Shown: positions 1 to 10,284, counted from the stretch's first letter. The stretch: 64,000 bases of DNA from Rheum nobile (GCA_027886185.1 WOAB01000103.1:2322001-2386000); one strand, 5' to 3'. Translations and numbers: made by a program. The notes: generated by a model from the sequence alone, not told the origin.

Positions 1-154
1 CGTGGTCAAGCTTTTAGGGTCCTTCATTACAAAAATCTTGTTGGAATCATGAACTGAATGGAGTCAAGGTTAGATCAACTTGATTGAGTTGTCTTGAATT
101 TTGATTCAATTAGAGTTGGATTGGGTCCAGTCAATCTGAGATAGGTACTTTGCT
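1..154. repeat. MADS-unit spacer block (copy 1)
   Basis: This block aligns by eye with 17215-17370: both share the order of a 'cctt.at acaaaaatc' stretch, 'gtcaagg.tagatcaactt', and 'gttgtct.aa.tttgattcaatt'. It therefore belongs to the duplicated spacer that accompanies the MADS copies. No coding potential is visible. Confidence 0.6.
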
Positions 155-395
155 ATGCAACGACATGTTCCCAAACAAGAGAATCTTTCTCTCAGGGAGA
201 AGATAATGATCTCTATCTCAAATCTCATCAAAGTACAAACTTGCTTGCTTGCCTTCATGAAGAGACCATAGTATCTTTTTGAGAAGGTGACTCATAAGGT
301 GCTCTTCTCCATCTTCTCCGTTCTCACCTTTTGCCCACCCTTTTTGTTCCTGGGATGATTCAATGCTTGAGAATGACTAGGCATAGATATAAATA
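155..395 (-). pseudogene. Truncated type I MADS-box pseudogene
   Basis: Read on the minus strand, this matches the N-terminal third of the intact MADS gene at 29586-30290, including the KRR...LFKKASELC region and the following IIVFSPG-like segment, with many substitutions. The start region survives only as degenerate sequence ('gaatgactaggcatag'). The C-terminal half is absent; sequence to the left is spacer block. It has no usable ORF, so it is a dead copy. The flanking upstream block (396-947) is shared with the other copies, so this is a segmental duplicate and not a retrocopy. Confidence 0.7.
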
Positions 396-947
396 AGATG
401 TTCATAACCACAAGAATAAAGAATAAAAGAAACAATATTAACTAATGTTGTGTGGATTGTATGAGAGTCATATTATATAAAGAAGGTATGGTCATTAGAT
501 TTAATATTTTTTGAATTTACATTTTGAGGGACACTAATGTGGGTTGATAAATAAAAAAATTATTTTTTTACATAATTAAGTAAGAAATAAGAGGTTATAG
601 TAATTCACAATAATAAGTTTTAGACTAATTTGAATCAAAATTTTAATTAAAGTCTTTTTATTATATGAATAGGCTCTCACCTATTCATTTTAATTGCAAT
701 TGAAAACCATAATATATCTAAGGTTTCGATAATTTTATGTGATAATGGCAAAATTATTTATGAGATGTCTAAAATTTTATTTTTTTGACTGAGGTGTTGG
801 TTCCATGATCGTACGTAGGATGATTGAATTTGAGATGTCTATATTACTTAATGTCTTTTTTGGTGTTCGAGAGGTATATCCTTCTCGAACATTTAAAAAG
901 TGAACATATGTACATTTTCATTTCACAATAAATTTGAGATGTCTATA
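396..947. repeat. MADS-unit upstream region (copy 1)
   Basis: AT-rich block homologous to 21418-21910 and 30291-30600: shared landmarks are a TATA-like 'atattatata' at about 470-479, 'gagggacac.aatgtgggtt', 'agaggttatagtaatt', 'ggctctcacctatt' and, near 920, 'tttcacaataaatt'. It would be the promoter and far upstream DNA of the dead MADS copy. Its right edge meets the copia leader at about 948, next to a 25-bp direct repeat. Confidence 0.6.
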
Positions 948-1206
948 TTACTTAACAGCTTCAAGATCAAAAGTAGAAATAGTAATAGCAAGATCAGTCA
1001 AGGAAAGTAACTCAATCTGCTGAAACCAAACACACAAAATCTCAATCAAGGAAAGAAACAGGCTAGTATCAGAACCACACAAGATATTAAGAACAATGCT
1101 ACCAACAGGAATCGAAATCATGCAGCGGAATACCCAAGAACACACAAATCGAAACCCTAGAAAAGCACAAACACTCAAGAATCAGAACCTCGCTCTGATA
1201 CCACTT
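948..1206 (-). mobile_element. Orphan copia leader with PBS outside the LTR
   Basis: Near-identical to 4237-4495, the leader between the PBS and gag of the adjacent copia element. It carries a second primer-binding site at 1192-1203 (minus strand TGGTATCAGAGC, complementary to the 3' end of initiator methionine tRNA). A leader outside the 3' LTR is abnormal. It implies either a former tandem (LTR-internal-LTR-internal) trimmed on the left or recombination between two elements. Confidence 0.75.
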
Positions 1207-1923
1207 TGTTATGATTCCTGAATGCCTCAGACAAGCCTAATCGCAACAATCAAGCAAAACTGAAAACGCGAAGAACACAATCGGTTTGTTTACGCAGTTC
1301 AGAACAATGTTCCTACATCTGCGGGATCTCAGAAACGGGAGATCCGGCCAATCCACTAAGTAATCTGAAGCGTTCAACCACACAATTACAAGAGCACTTG
1401 ATCGGTAATCACACAGGAAAAAAAAGGATCTCAAAGCCAAATCAAGAGAATCAACAATTAAGAACAAAGAAAGAACTACGCCCCTGTCGATCTTGCAGAA
1501 ACACCTTTGCCTCTGCCCTAATCAACAACAGCCACCACGAAGAACCACGCAGGAAAGTCGACTTGGATGTCGACCTTTGAATCCCAACTGAACCGTCTTC
1601 TTTGACCTCCGTTCTCTCTTCTCGATCTTCCTTTGATGATTTCTCAACTTGCTCTCTCTTTCTTTTCTTTCTCTTTGACTGCGTAGGGTTCGGTCCTAGC
1701 AGCTCCAATGTGTTGAGCCCCACTTTATATCACTCCAGGAGACTCATCTAAGGGTGAAGCTGCGTGGCCCTTCCTGCACAAATAAGGAGCCAACTTGCTT
1801 CTCCTAGTGGGCTTCTCCTCTTGGGCTTATATTAGGCCCATATAATCTAATCCTAGTGCTACCAAAATCAAGTAACCTCAATTGTAATTTATGGTGTGTA
1901 CATGCTTAGATTAAAGTACAACA
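1207..1923 (-). mobile_element. 3' LTR of non-autonomous copia element
   Basis: 717-bp LTR paired with 4496-5211. On the plus strand it runs from TGTTATGATTCC to AAGTACAACA, so on the coding strand it starts TGTTG and ends ATAACA, normal for copia. The two LTRs differ by scattered substitutions and small indels, at a few percent by eye, which suggests a fairly recent insertion. A purine-rich minus-strand stretch (AGGAGGGCA) abuts its right edge as a possible polypurine tract. Confidence 0.85.
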
Positions 1924-2024
1924 AATGCCCTCCTAATCTAAGCCATGTACTGCTTCGATCACCAGTAGTGGATTAGACTATCTCCCATTTATCACCTTCA
2001 TTGATCCTGGGTTGTGCAAACTCT

Positions 2025-3440
2025 TCAGAAGAATGCCCCCTTAGAGGGGGAGTTCCTGCAATTCAAAATTCTATTAGTTCGAATAAAATTAGCAACAACA
2101 GGACCATTACATTCAGGTATGACACACAACTCTGCCTCATCACACTTAGCCATACACCTAGAAACATGCCCTCCCAAGGGTAGAATCCTAGGAATAGATA
2201 AATCATGATAGCATCTCATTCTACCAGGTCTCCAACATATGAAAAACAAGGTACCAAGTAATGATATTGCATCAGACACAATTTCAATAGCATGTACCAT
2301 CATATGACCACATGAAAGCTCATAATCATGCATATAAGAGTGAATGCTAGCAAAGATCATACCACCAAAAATCATATAAGCACATATACCAATTAACCAT
2401 GCCAATTTCTGAATGTTTCTCACATGAAAACTCCAACTAAAACCATGTTCATGCTCAGATATTTCACACACAAGTGAAGGACCACCTAGACCACTTAATC
2501 TAGCATGCAACTCAGTTTTAGATTCAAAAATACTTAGCTTGGGTTCAGAGATACTCCCTCTCTCACCTAATTGGTGTATTTGGCTTTCTGACTTCACCTC
2601 TTTGTGCCCCTCCATCTCTGCAGTAGCTCTTCTTGTCTCAACAACCATAAGTTGCTGTTTTTGTGAGCTTTTTTCTGGCTCTAGCCTATGTAGAGATTGG
2701 CATAATGTTTCCCTATCATTTTTCTCATTCAGTCCAACCTTGACTGAGCTATCTTCACTTGTTTTAGACTGCATACCTGAAGGTACTTGTGTTACATTCT
2801 CATTTAAACAAGTTAGATTACTTTCAAAAACATGTTTGGATTGAAAAGAGCTCACTTTACCTTTCCCAGATGAGGTGCTTAAGCAAGGTTGAGCCATAGC
2901 ATAGTACATCCCACCCCTCTTAATACCTCGTATAAGAGTTTTGCCACCTTTAGTGACCTCTCTTACACCTGTATAGGATGTAATTCTGCAGCCCAAATCT
3001 TCTAACATGCTTTCAGAGATGAGGCTCCTCCTCAAACTAGGAACCCACCTCACCTCTTGCAGCATTCTAACCCTTCCACCATGCATTTTCAAAGGTATAT
3101 TTCCTATACCTCTAACATCCAGACAAGTATGATCACCAAGCATCACATGATCACCCTCAAATTCATGCAAAGACTCAAACATAAATTTGTGAGGAGTAAC
3201 ATGCAAAGAACATCCAGAATCTAAAAGCCAGCAATCATCATCATACTCAGGACAAAGCATAAGAAGCTCACAAGAATAGCTAGCACCAACTTCAGGTTTA
3301 TCATCAGATTTTTCTTTATCAGATTTCTTTTTTCTACAGTCTTTAACAAAGTGGCCAGTCTTATCACAATAGAAGCACTTTTTATCCTTAGCATCTGTCT
3401 TATCCTTTTTCTTTTTGGTTTTAGGCTTACCCTCAGTGTT
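2025..3440 (-). CDS. Copia zinc-knuckle/protease ORF with novel hydrophobic tail
   Basis: The open frame contains, in order, a CCHC knuckle (CFYCDKTGHFVKDC, plus-strand positions about 3336-3377), the retropepsin active site WLLDSGCSLHVT just after an acidic stretch, and a gag-pre-integrase-like segment ending near YYAMAQP. From there about 290 residues match no copia domain I recognise: a Ser/Glu-rich linker, then two hydrophobic segments at about residues 286-310 and 324-343 (numbered from the Met at 3260), then a Cys-rich end. Integrase, RT and RNase H are absent. The frame stays open for 411 codons from that Met, unlike the other elements here. The frame differs from upstream gag (3440-4051) by a frameshift near 3450. 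It could be a captured domain or an env-like tail; function unknown. Confidence 0.6.
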   Translation of the reverse strand, partial: NTEGKPKTKKKKDKTDAKDKKCFYCDKTGHFVKDCRKKKSDKEKSDDKPEVGASYSCELLMLCPEYDDDCWLLDSGCSLHVTPHKFMFESLHEFEGDHVMLGDHTCLDVRGIGNIPLKMHGGRVRMLQEVRWVPSLRRSLISESMLEDLGCRITSYTGVREVTKGGKTLIRGIKRGGMYYAMAQPCLSTSSGKGKVSSFQSKHVFESNLTCLNENVTQVPSGMQSKTSEDSSVKVGLNEKNDRETLCQSLHRLEPEKSSQKQQLMVVETRRATAEMEGHKEVKSESQIHQLGERGSISEPKLSIFESKTELHARLSGLGGPSLVCEISEHEHGFSWSFHVRNIQKLAWLIGICAYMIFGGMIFASIHSYMHDYELSCGHMMVHAIEIVSDAISLLGTLFFICWRPGRMRCYHDLSIPRILPLGGHVSRCMAKCDEAELCVIPECNGPVVANFIRTNRILNCRNSPSKGAFF

Positions 3441-4051
3441 CAGGACATAACCATTCTTATTTCATCCTTAACATCAGATTTGGCATGCTTAAACACTTTC
3501 AAAATTTCATTCTTCTCAATAATAGATTCCACAATCTTAAACTTAGTTAACTCCTCTCTACCAAACTGAATAACATCTTTAAAGTGATCAAATTCAGCAG
3601 GTAAGGAATTAAGCAATAGAATAGCCAGGTGAGAATCTTTAATTTTTTCATCACATCTTTCAAGATCTTGAGTCATCTTAAGAAACTTATCCAGATTTTC
3701 TTGCAATGATATACTCACATCCATCTTAAAGGTGAATAAACGACATAAGAGAGAAATTTTGCTAGGTAAGGATTTTACCAAATACATCTCTTCGAGGGCT
3801 TTCCAGAGCTCCTTAGCTGTTTTCTTTCCCATAACTTGCCTTGTAACTTCATCAGACAACCTTATAAAGATCTCACTATGTTCCTGCTCGTCCATCTCCA
3901 ACTGCCTAGCAGTTGAAGTCTCAGCCAGATAGTTCCCAGTCACTGCCCTTTGACACTTTTCCTTAATCAAGATGGCATTCATTTTCATTTGCCATATTGC
4001 AAAATCAGTAGAGCCATCAAAAAGCTTGGGTTTGCTAGATTTTTCTGCCAA
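3440..4051 (-). CDS. Copia gag (UBN2-type) N-terminal part
   Basis: 203 residues starting MAEKSSKPKLFDG. They show the usual copia gag order: a F.IW..KM motif, the 'AKELWKALEEMY' segment, then 'LL.SLP.EFDHFKDVI'. Gag forms the virus-like particle that packages element RNA. The next domain, the zinc knuckle, lies in another frame (about 3377 and below), so a one-base indel near 3450 separates them in this copy. The start codon is 185 bp downstream of the leader repeat, in the normal position after the PBS at 4481-4492. Confidence 0.75.
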   Translation of the reverse strand: MAEKSSKPKLFDGSTDFAIWQMKMNAILIKEKCQRAVTGNYLAETSTARQLEMDEQEHSEIFIRLSDEVTRQVMGKKTAKELWKALEEMYLVKSLPSKISLLCRLFTFKMDVSISLQENLDKFLKMTQDLERCDEKIKDSHLAILLLNSLPAEFDHFKDVIQFGREELTKFKIVESIIEKNEILKVFKHAKSDVKDEIRMVMS

Positions 4052-4495
4052 TTAGGACACACAACAGATCAGTTCTTAAAATAGGACTATAATCAATATA
4101 TAAGCCTATCAAAGAAAAGAAAAACAGGTGACCAAAAAATATCAGAAAGAATCTCAGAAAAAACCAACTGTACAGCTAAACACTATAATCCACACAACAA
4201 TCAACAGACTGAATATGCAAGAATCTCAAACAATTCTCATATAACAGCTTCAAGATCAAAAGAAGAAATAGTAATAGCAAGATCAGTCAAGGAAAGTAAC
4301 TCAATCTGCTGAAACCAAACACACAGAATCTCAATCAAGGAAAGAAACAGGCTAGTTTCAGAACCACACAAGAGATTAAGAATAATGCTACCAACAGGAA
4401 TCGAAATCATGCAGCGGAATACCCAAGAACACACAAATCGAAACCCTAGAAAAGCACAAACACTCAAGAATCAGAACCTCGCTCTGATACCACTT
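4052..4495 (-). mobile_element. Copia 5' leader and PBS
   Basis: Untranslated leader between the 5' LTR and gag. The primer-binding site TGGTATCAGAGC (minus strand) lies at 4481-4492, separated from the LTR by three bases, typical for copia elements primed by initiator methionine tRNA. Its distal part (4237-4495) recurs at 948-1206. Confidence 0.8.
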
Positions 4496-5211
4496 TGTTA
4501 TGATTCCTGAATGCCTCAGACAAGCCTAATCGCAACAATCAAGCAAAACTGAAAACGCGAAGAACACAATCGGTTTGTTTACGCAGTTCGGAACAACGTT
4601 CCTACGTCTACGGATCTCAGAAATGGGAGATCCGGCCAATCCACTAAGTAATCCGAAGCGTTCAACCACACAATTACAAGAGCACTTGATCGGTAATCAC
4701 ACAGGAAAGAAAAGGATCTCAAAGCCAAATCAAGAGAATCAACAATTAAGAACAAAGAAAGAACTACGCCCCTGTCGATCTTGCAGAAACACCTTCTCCT
4801 CTGCCCTAATCAACAACAGCCACCACGAAGAACCACGCAGGAAAGTCGACTTGGATGTCGACCTTTGAATCCCAGTTGAACCGTCTTCTTCGACCTCCGT
4901 TCTCTCTTCTCGATCTTCCTTTGATGATTTCTCAACTTGCTCTCTCTTTCTTTTCTTTCTCTTTGACTGTGTAGGGTTCGGTCCTAGCAACTCCAATGTG
5001 TTGAGCCCCACTTTATATCACTCCAGGAGACTCATATAAGGGTGAAGCTGCGTGGCCCTTCCTGCACAAGTAAGCAGCCAACTTGCTTCTCCTAGTGGGC
5101 TTCTCCTCTTGGGCTTATATTAGGCCCATATAATCTAATCCTAGTGCTACCAAAATCAAGTAACCTCAATTGTAATTTATGGTGTGTACATGCTTAGATT
5201 AAAGTACAACA
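4496..5211 (-). mobile_element. 5' LTR of non-autonomous copia element
   Basis: 716-bp partner of 1207-1923 with the same TG...CA boundaries. Its outer edge at 5211 is followed by unrelated MADS-unit spacer. Because the left end of the element is an orphan leader, the target duplication cannot be verified. Confidence 0.85.
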
Positions 5212-5985
5212 ATGATAATAAACTATGTGAAGCAAAATCACAATGTGAGTACTGTTGCTTCTGATGGCTACTATGCTTTGCTATTACATGTTAGTTGCTT
5301 TGTGCAGAATAATTCAAGAGTAGCTGCAAATAAATTGAAACTGCCCTTCTTACACCCTTCGTCTGTTTGGTTAAGTAGATCGGAAAGAGAATGAGATTAA
5401 TCCACATAAATTAGGCTTATGTAGTTATGTTGTTTTTTGCTTTTGCCCTTACTTTAGCATTATTGGTGCAGTATAGCATTGCGCCACAAGGGCAAGCAGA
5501 GCGGATCCTAAATTTTCTAAAACTGTAACAATTTTTCCTTGATAATACAATTGATTGATTCCCTCGCACTATTTTTGCCTTTTGTTTAGTTCTTTCGTTC
5601 ACCAAATGTAGCCGGTAGAACCAGACTATACTTTCCAAGATCTATGCATCCCTACACAAGTAGCCACAAGTCATCTTGTCTAAATCGAGCTCCAGCTGAC
5701 ATTTGCATAGCCTGAAACCACATGAAAAAGTTCACACCATGAACAAATTCATGCACAGAAATAAACCATATGGTGAGTTCAGATGCGATTGCTTAAAATC
5801 CTTAATTTGCTATAGTTGATCATTTTATGTTGCATGATAACGGGAAGATTTTCATAGCAAAGTGCCTCTGCGTCCGGTTACACGCTTTATTCGGGCTGGC
5901 TCTCTCGTTAGGGCTAGTACGTAGCAGCCAGAAAATCCAGTCCAGTGTCTTTAGCTGCGTGATGTTATACGTTTTGAGCTGCGTA
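5212..5985. repeat. MADS-unit spacer (copy B, left part)
   Basis: Contains landmarks shared with other copies: 'ttaggcttatgt.gtt...cccttactttag..tta.tggtgcagtatagc' (about 5411-5478, compare 23765-23860 and 28676-28695) and 'catagcaaagtgcctctgc...ggctctctcgttagg' (about 5856-5912, compare 28846-28899). The interval 5450-5475 is an unoccupied paralogue of the copia insertion site at 23847. The spacer stops at about 5985, where the palindromic copia block begins, and resumes at 17042. Confidence 0.6.
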
Positions 5986-6034
5986 ATCCTCAGATAGGCT
6001 AAGGCAGCTGCCTAGGCATTATGAGGATTACGTC

Positions 6035-6727
6035 TTGACTGCTAGCATTGACGTTCTACTTTTAGAGAACGGTGAGCCTGCGACCTATAAGCAAGCGATG
6101 GCGGACCCCGACTCTGAAAAATGGTTGGAAGCCATGAAATCCGAAATGGACTCCATGTCTGAAAATCAAGTATGGGACTTGATAGATTTGCCTGATGGGG
6201 TAAAACTCATTGGATGCAAATGGGTCTTTAAGATCAAGACAGACAAGGATGGAAACGTTTCTGTCTATAAGGCAAGACTAGTTGCCAAAGGATTTAGACA
6301 GGTTCATGGTACTGACTATGATGAAACGTTCGCACCGATCGTTATGATCAGGTCCATTAGGATACTCCTAGCGATTGCCGCTTATCATGATTATGAGATT
6401 TGGCAAATGGATGTCATGACCGCTTTTCTAAATGGGTATTTAGAAGAGGATGTATACATGATGCAGCCAGAAGGTTTTGAGGATCCAGAAAACCCTAGGA
6501 GAATATGCAAGCTTAAGAAGTCCATCTATGGACTTAAGCAAGCATCCAGGAGTTGGAATCTTCGTTTTGATGAAGTGGTCAAAAAGTTTGATTTTGTCAG
6601 ATGCGAAGAAGAGCCCTATGTTTACAAGAATTTTAGTGGGAGCAAAGTGGCCTTCCTAGTTCTATATGTGGATGACATATTACTCATTGGGAATGATATT
6701 CATATGCTGGAGACAGTTAAGGAGTGA
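6035..6727 (+). pseudogene. Copia reverse transcriptase, left palindrome arm
   Basis: 230 residues with copia RT signatures in order: KWLEAMKSEMDSM, IGCKWVFKIK, YKARLVAKGF.Q..G.DY.ETFAP, QMDV.TAFLNGYL, YGLKQASRSWN and the catalytic YVDDILLIG. A stop codon at 6725 replaces the usual continuation, and RT is cut off from protease and integrase, so it cannot act. One catalytic-region residue pair is altered relative to the other arm (MTAFLNG against KTAFLNG). It is the mirrored partial copy of 11839-12531. Confidence 0.8.
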
Positions 6728-7399
6728 CTTAAGAAGTATTTCTCAATAAAGGACTTGGGAGAGACTGAGTACATACTAGGCATTAAGATCTATAGAGATA
6801 GATCTAAGAGACATTGGTCTAAGTCAGGGAACTTATGTAGATAAGGTCCTTGATAGATTCAATATGATGAACTCTAAGAAAGGGTTCCTGCCTATGCAGC
6901 ATGACTTACATCTCAGCAAGAGCCAGTGTTCTAAGACACTTGGTGAGGCTGAAAGGATGAGCAAGATTCCCTATGCCTCAGCCATAAGATCCATCATGTA
7001 TGCAATGACTTATACTCGCCCAGATGTGGCATATGCTTTGAGTATGTGTAGAAGGTACCAATCAAACCCGGGTGATGCACATTGGTGTGCAGCCAAGAAC
7101 ATCCTGGAGTACTTACGAAAACTAGGGATGATCTTTTGATATTTGGAGGTGATGACGAGCTAGTCGTCAATGGCTATATTGATGCAAGTTTTCAGACATA
7201 CATAAATGATTTTGAATCTCAGTCTGGATATGTCTTCATTCTGAATGAAGGAGCCATCAGTTGGAAGAGTTCCAAATCCAGACATGTTCTACGGAAGTAC
7301 CATATGATCAAATACTATGTTGATAGTGGAGATGTGAGGATGTGCAAAGTGCACACAAACGACAACATTACAGATCCTTTTGACCAAGACCATGTCTAG
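6728..7399 (+). pseudogene. Copia RT end/RNase H remnant, left arm
   Basis: Continuation of the RT, including the ..PYASA.RSIMYAMTYTRPDVAYALS segment and SGYVFILNEGAISWKSSKS. The RNase H core that should follow the WKSSKS segment is missing: the sequence jumps to RKYHMIKYYV and the usual C-terminal DNITDPF segment. Compared with the right arm, one base is missing near 7120 and shifts the frame. A stop and a frame disruption also lie at 6725-6864. Confidence 0.75.
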
Positions 7400-8280
7400 G
7401 CCCAAGTATGATAGTCATACTAGGGCCAAAGGACTCAAACACACTAGAGAGTTCTTTTGAGACATTGTTTATTTTATGATAAACCTTGTTTATTATTACA
7501 AACATTTATGCTTGACTTATATATGAATTTCATATTATTATCTAATCATTGCTTGGGATTAGATAAAGTATCCAAATAATTTAATAGTTATCAAATGGGC
7601 TCATCAAAACTGTTTTGGTGAATGAAACCCCATTAGGTGAACTGAAATTATAAAATTGTTAGAAGTCCATGGTCTAAGTTGTTAACTTGGATACAAATGA
7701 CTTGATCAAAAGACCATATGTGAGATTGATTGATAACACCGGGTTTCATGTGTTATAGGGACATGGAGATGTCTAATCGATTACATAGATGTGTATACTG
7801 ATACACATCGGACAGACCGATCTTAGGATTTCTCGGGACTTTACTGCGGAGTTCTAGAATTATTCATGATTAGTGAGTTCCTTAGACATGAGTATGATAT
7901 AGTTATCATTTGACTGCTGGTATGTCTTTGACGCTGTCAAACGCTGACCGTAACAGACAGTTATAAATGCAGTGATTGGGATTGCCAAAAGTTGAGTGGG
8001 AGCTGTAGTCTTACAAGATTGAATATGTCCTCCTATTCCATGTATACCATGATACATTTGGAAAAGATTGGTGTCTCGGCCACTTGAAGAGTGGGAACTG
8101 TGAAAACGCATGGCCATGCTCAGATGGATTATTAGTAATCATCTGTACTGACAGTTTGATCTCAAGAGTTCAAGAAACGTATTTGGCGGTAAAGATGAGT
8201 TTCATCATATAGTCAAATAAGACACTAAGTGACAAATGAATTTTAACATTGCACACTTGTTTTAAGGACAAGTGGGAGAT
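7400..8280 (+). mobile_element. Copia 3' untranslated region and PPT, left arm
   Basis: Non-coding stretch between the last coding segment and the LTR. It ends with the purine tract AAGTGGGAGAT at about 8270-8280, directly abutting TGAAGG, the normal site for plus-strand priming in copia elements. It mirrors 10285-11165. Confidence 0.8.
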
Positions 8281-8966
8281 TGAAGGAATTGTGTCCTTTA
8301 ATCAAAGGTGCAATTACTGATTATGAAGTGGGACCATTTATGGAGATATTTAATCCGATGATTTTAGGTAGTCATAGTGCTTTGCTAGAAGCCAACTATA
8401 ATTTATAGACTATATGTTATATAGTATGTCATAAAGTCTATTGCTATTGTTATCGGGTCCTACGAGGTCACACCCTTATAGTTTAGACTGGATCAGGTTG
8501 TTGGGAGACATATTATATAAAGTATATAATATAAAGTTATATAAGATATAACTTGGGAGATAAGACTTGTTAATAATAAAGTGTTATTATTAATAATAAA
8601 AGAAATACTTATTTAGGAAATAAGATATCTACACATGGCAATATAAAAGGAGGGCTTTTAGGAAAAGCCTGGAACCCTAATTTACACCAAGAGTACGGTT
8701 GCCACCATCTCCCAAATCTCTCTTGTTCGCCTTGGATCCTCGCTCTAGCAACCGAGTCCTAAGTGATCCAGATTCAAGCTCGGGTGGACCAAATAGAGGA
8801 GTCACACGTGAGGCTCTATTCTCTCCATTCCTGCAGGTTGAAACACGCATCAAGAGGTATTTGATTCTTCCTATTTATGATCTATTTGGTTTATGCATGA
8901 GATCCTTGGTTAGATGTTAGGAAAGCGTTTCCTGAAATTTCGCTTTACGCATCTAAAATCCCTTCA
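8281..8966 (+). mobile_element. 686-bp copia LTR, left arm
   Basis: Starts TGAAGGAATTGTG and ends ATCCCTTCA, a near-perfect short terminal inversion. It mirrors 9599-10284 and is homologous to 16356-17041. At its 3' end it joins directly to an integrase fragment in antisense, so this is not a normal element boundary. Confidence 0.85.
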
Positions 8967-9186
8967 GAATGTGGTCCAACAATAGGAGAGATTTCAGCTG
9001 TTGGGTTGACCACATCTGTATGCGGGACCTCAGGTGCTTCATCAACTTGAGGAATTGCATCTTAGATCTGGGCAGTTTCCCTTTGAGAAGGTACGCCCCC
9101 AAAGTCAAGTTCCTCAGTGACATCGTCTATGTCCTCACTTTGTTGGGTTTGTTGCTCAACTTGAATCTCATCAAGCTGAACATTTA
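8967..9186 (-). pseudogene. Integrase C-terminal fragment, antisense, left arm
   Basis: Copies the plus-strand sequence at 12582-12800, the region between the integrase core and RT of the element (EELDFGGVPSQRET and SPIVGPH segments). It is bounded on one side by an LTR end and on the other by a 13-bp filler followed by a second partial LTR. A displaced internal segment caught between inverted LTR ends is a rearrangement product, not a gene. Confidence 0.75.
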
Positions 9187-9198
9187 TGGAAATATTGG

Positions 9199-9366
9199 TG
9201 AAGGGATTTTAGATGCGTAAAGCGGAATTTCAGGAAATATTTTCCTAACATCTAACCAAGGATCTCATAGATAGGAAGAATCAATTTGGTTTGTGCATGA
9301 GATCCTTAGTTAGATGTTAGGAAAATATTTCCTGAAATTCCGCTTTACGCATCTAAAATCCCTTCA
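9199..9366. repeat. Palindrome centre: inverted partial LTR ends
   Basis: 70 bp of LTR end (9199-9268, TGAAGGGATTTTAG...) faces its mirror image (9297-9366) across the 28-bp spacer 9269-9296. The spacer itself is LTR-derived: its first part continues the LTR after a short deletion and its second part continues the mirror copy. Transcribed or single-stranded, this would form a long hairpin. Confidence 0.8.
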
Positions 9367-9378
9367 CCAATATTTCCA

Positions 9379-9598
9379 TAAATGTTCAGCTTGATGAGAT
9401 TCAAGTTGAGCAACAAACCCAACAAAGTGAGGACATAGACGATGTCACTGAGGAACTTGACTTTGGGGGCGTACCTTCTCAAAGGGAAACTGCCCAGATC
9501 TAAGATGCAATTCCTCAAGTTGATGAAGCACCTGAGGTCCCGCATACAGATGTGGTCAACCCAACAGCTGAAATCTCTCCTATTGTTGGACCACATTC
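9379..9598 (+). pseudogene. Integrase C-terminal fragment, right arm
   Basis: Mirror of 8967-9186. It reads in sense on the plus strand up to SPIVGPHSEG and passes into the LTR end TGAAGGG. The internal codons for H-S-E-G themselves spell TTCTGAAGGG, so the junction sits on shared bases. It contains a stop (TAA) where the intact region has CAAGAT context. Confidence 0.7.
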
Positions 9599-10284
9599 TG
9601 AAGGGATTTTAGATGCGTAAAGCGAAATTTCAGGAAACGCTTTCCTAACATCTAACCAAGGATCTCATGCATAAACCAAATAGATCATAAATAGGAAGAA
9701 TCAAATACCTCTTGATGCGTGTTTCAACCTGCAGGAATGGAGAGAATAGAGCCTCACGTGTGACTCCTCTATTTGGTCCACCCGAGCTTGAATCTGGATC
9801 ACTTAGGACTCGGTTGCTAGAGCGAGGATCCAAGGCGAACAAGAGAGATTTGGGAGATGGTGGCAACCGTACTCTTGGTGTAAATTAGGGTTCCAGGCTT
9901 TTCCTAAAAGCCCTCCTTTTATATTGCCATGTGTAGATATCTTATTTCCTAAATAAGTATTTCTTTTATTATTAATAATAACACTTTATTATTAACAAGT
10001 CTTATCTCCCAAGTTATATCTTATATAACTTTATATTATATACTTTATATAATATGTCTCCCAACAACCTGATCCAGTCTAAACTATAAGGGTGTGACCT
10101 CGTAGGACCCGATAACAATAGCAATAGACTTTATGACATACTATATAACATATAGTCTATAAATTATAGTTGGCTTCTAGCAAAGCACTATGACTACCTA
10201 AAATCATCGGATTAAATATCTCCATAAATGGTCCCACTTCATAATCAGTAATTGCACCTTTGATTAAAGGACACAATTCCTTCA
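9599..10284 (-). mobile_element. 3' LTR (686 bp) of the copia element, right arm
   Basis: Same boundaries as 16356-17041 (TGAAGG...CCTTCA). The minus-strand PPT (AAGTGGGAGA) lies just inside at about 10285-10295. It belongs to the most complete copy of this element, 9599-17041, and is also part of the palindrome. Confidence 0.85.

Noticed and set aside
948..1178. 76-residue ORF repeated at 4237-4467
   Set aside because: It is the copia leader repeat; no domain, and position between PBS and gag explains it.
8699..8920. 73-residue ORF occurring three times (also 9645-9866 and 16402-16623, minus)
   Set aside because: It lies wholly within the copies of the copia LTR; repetition reflects the LTR, not a conserved protein.
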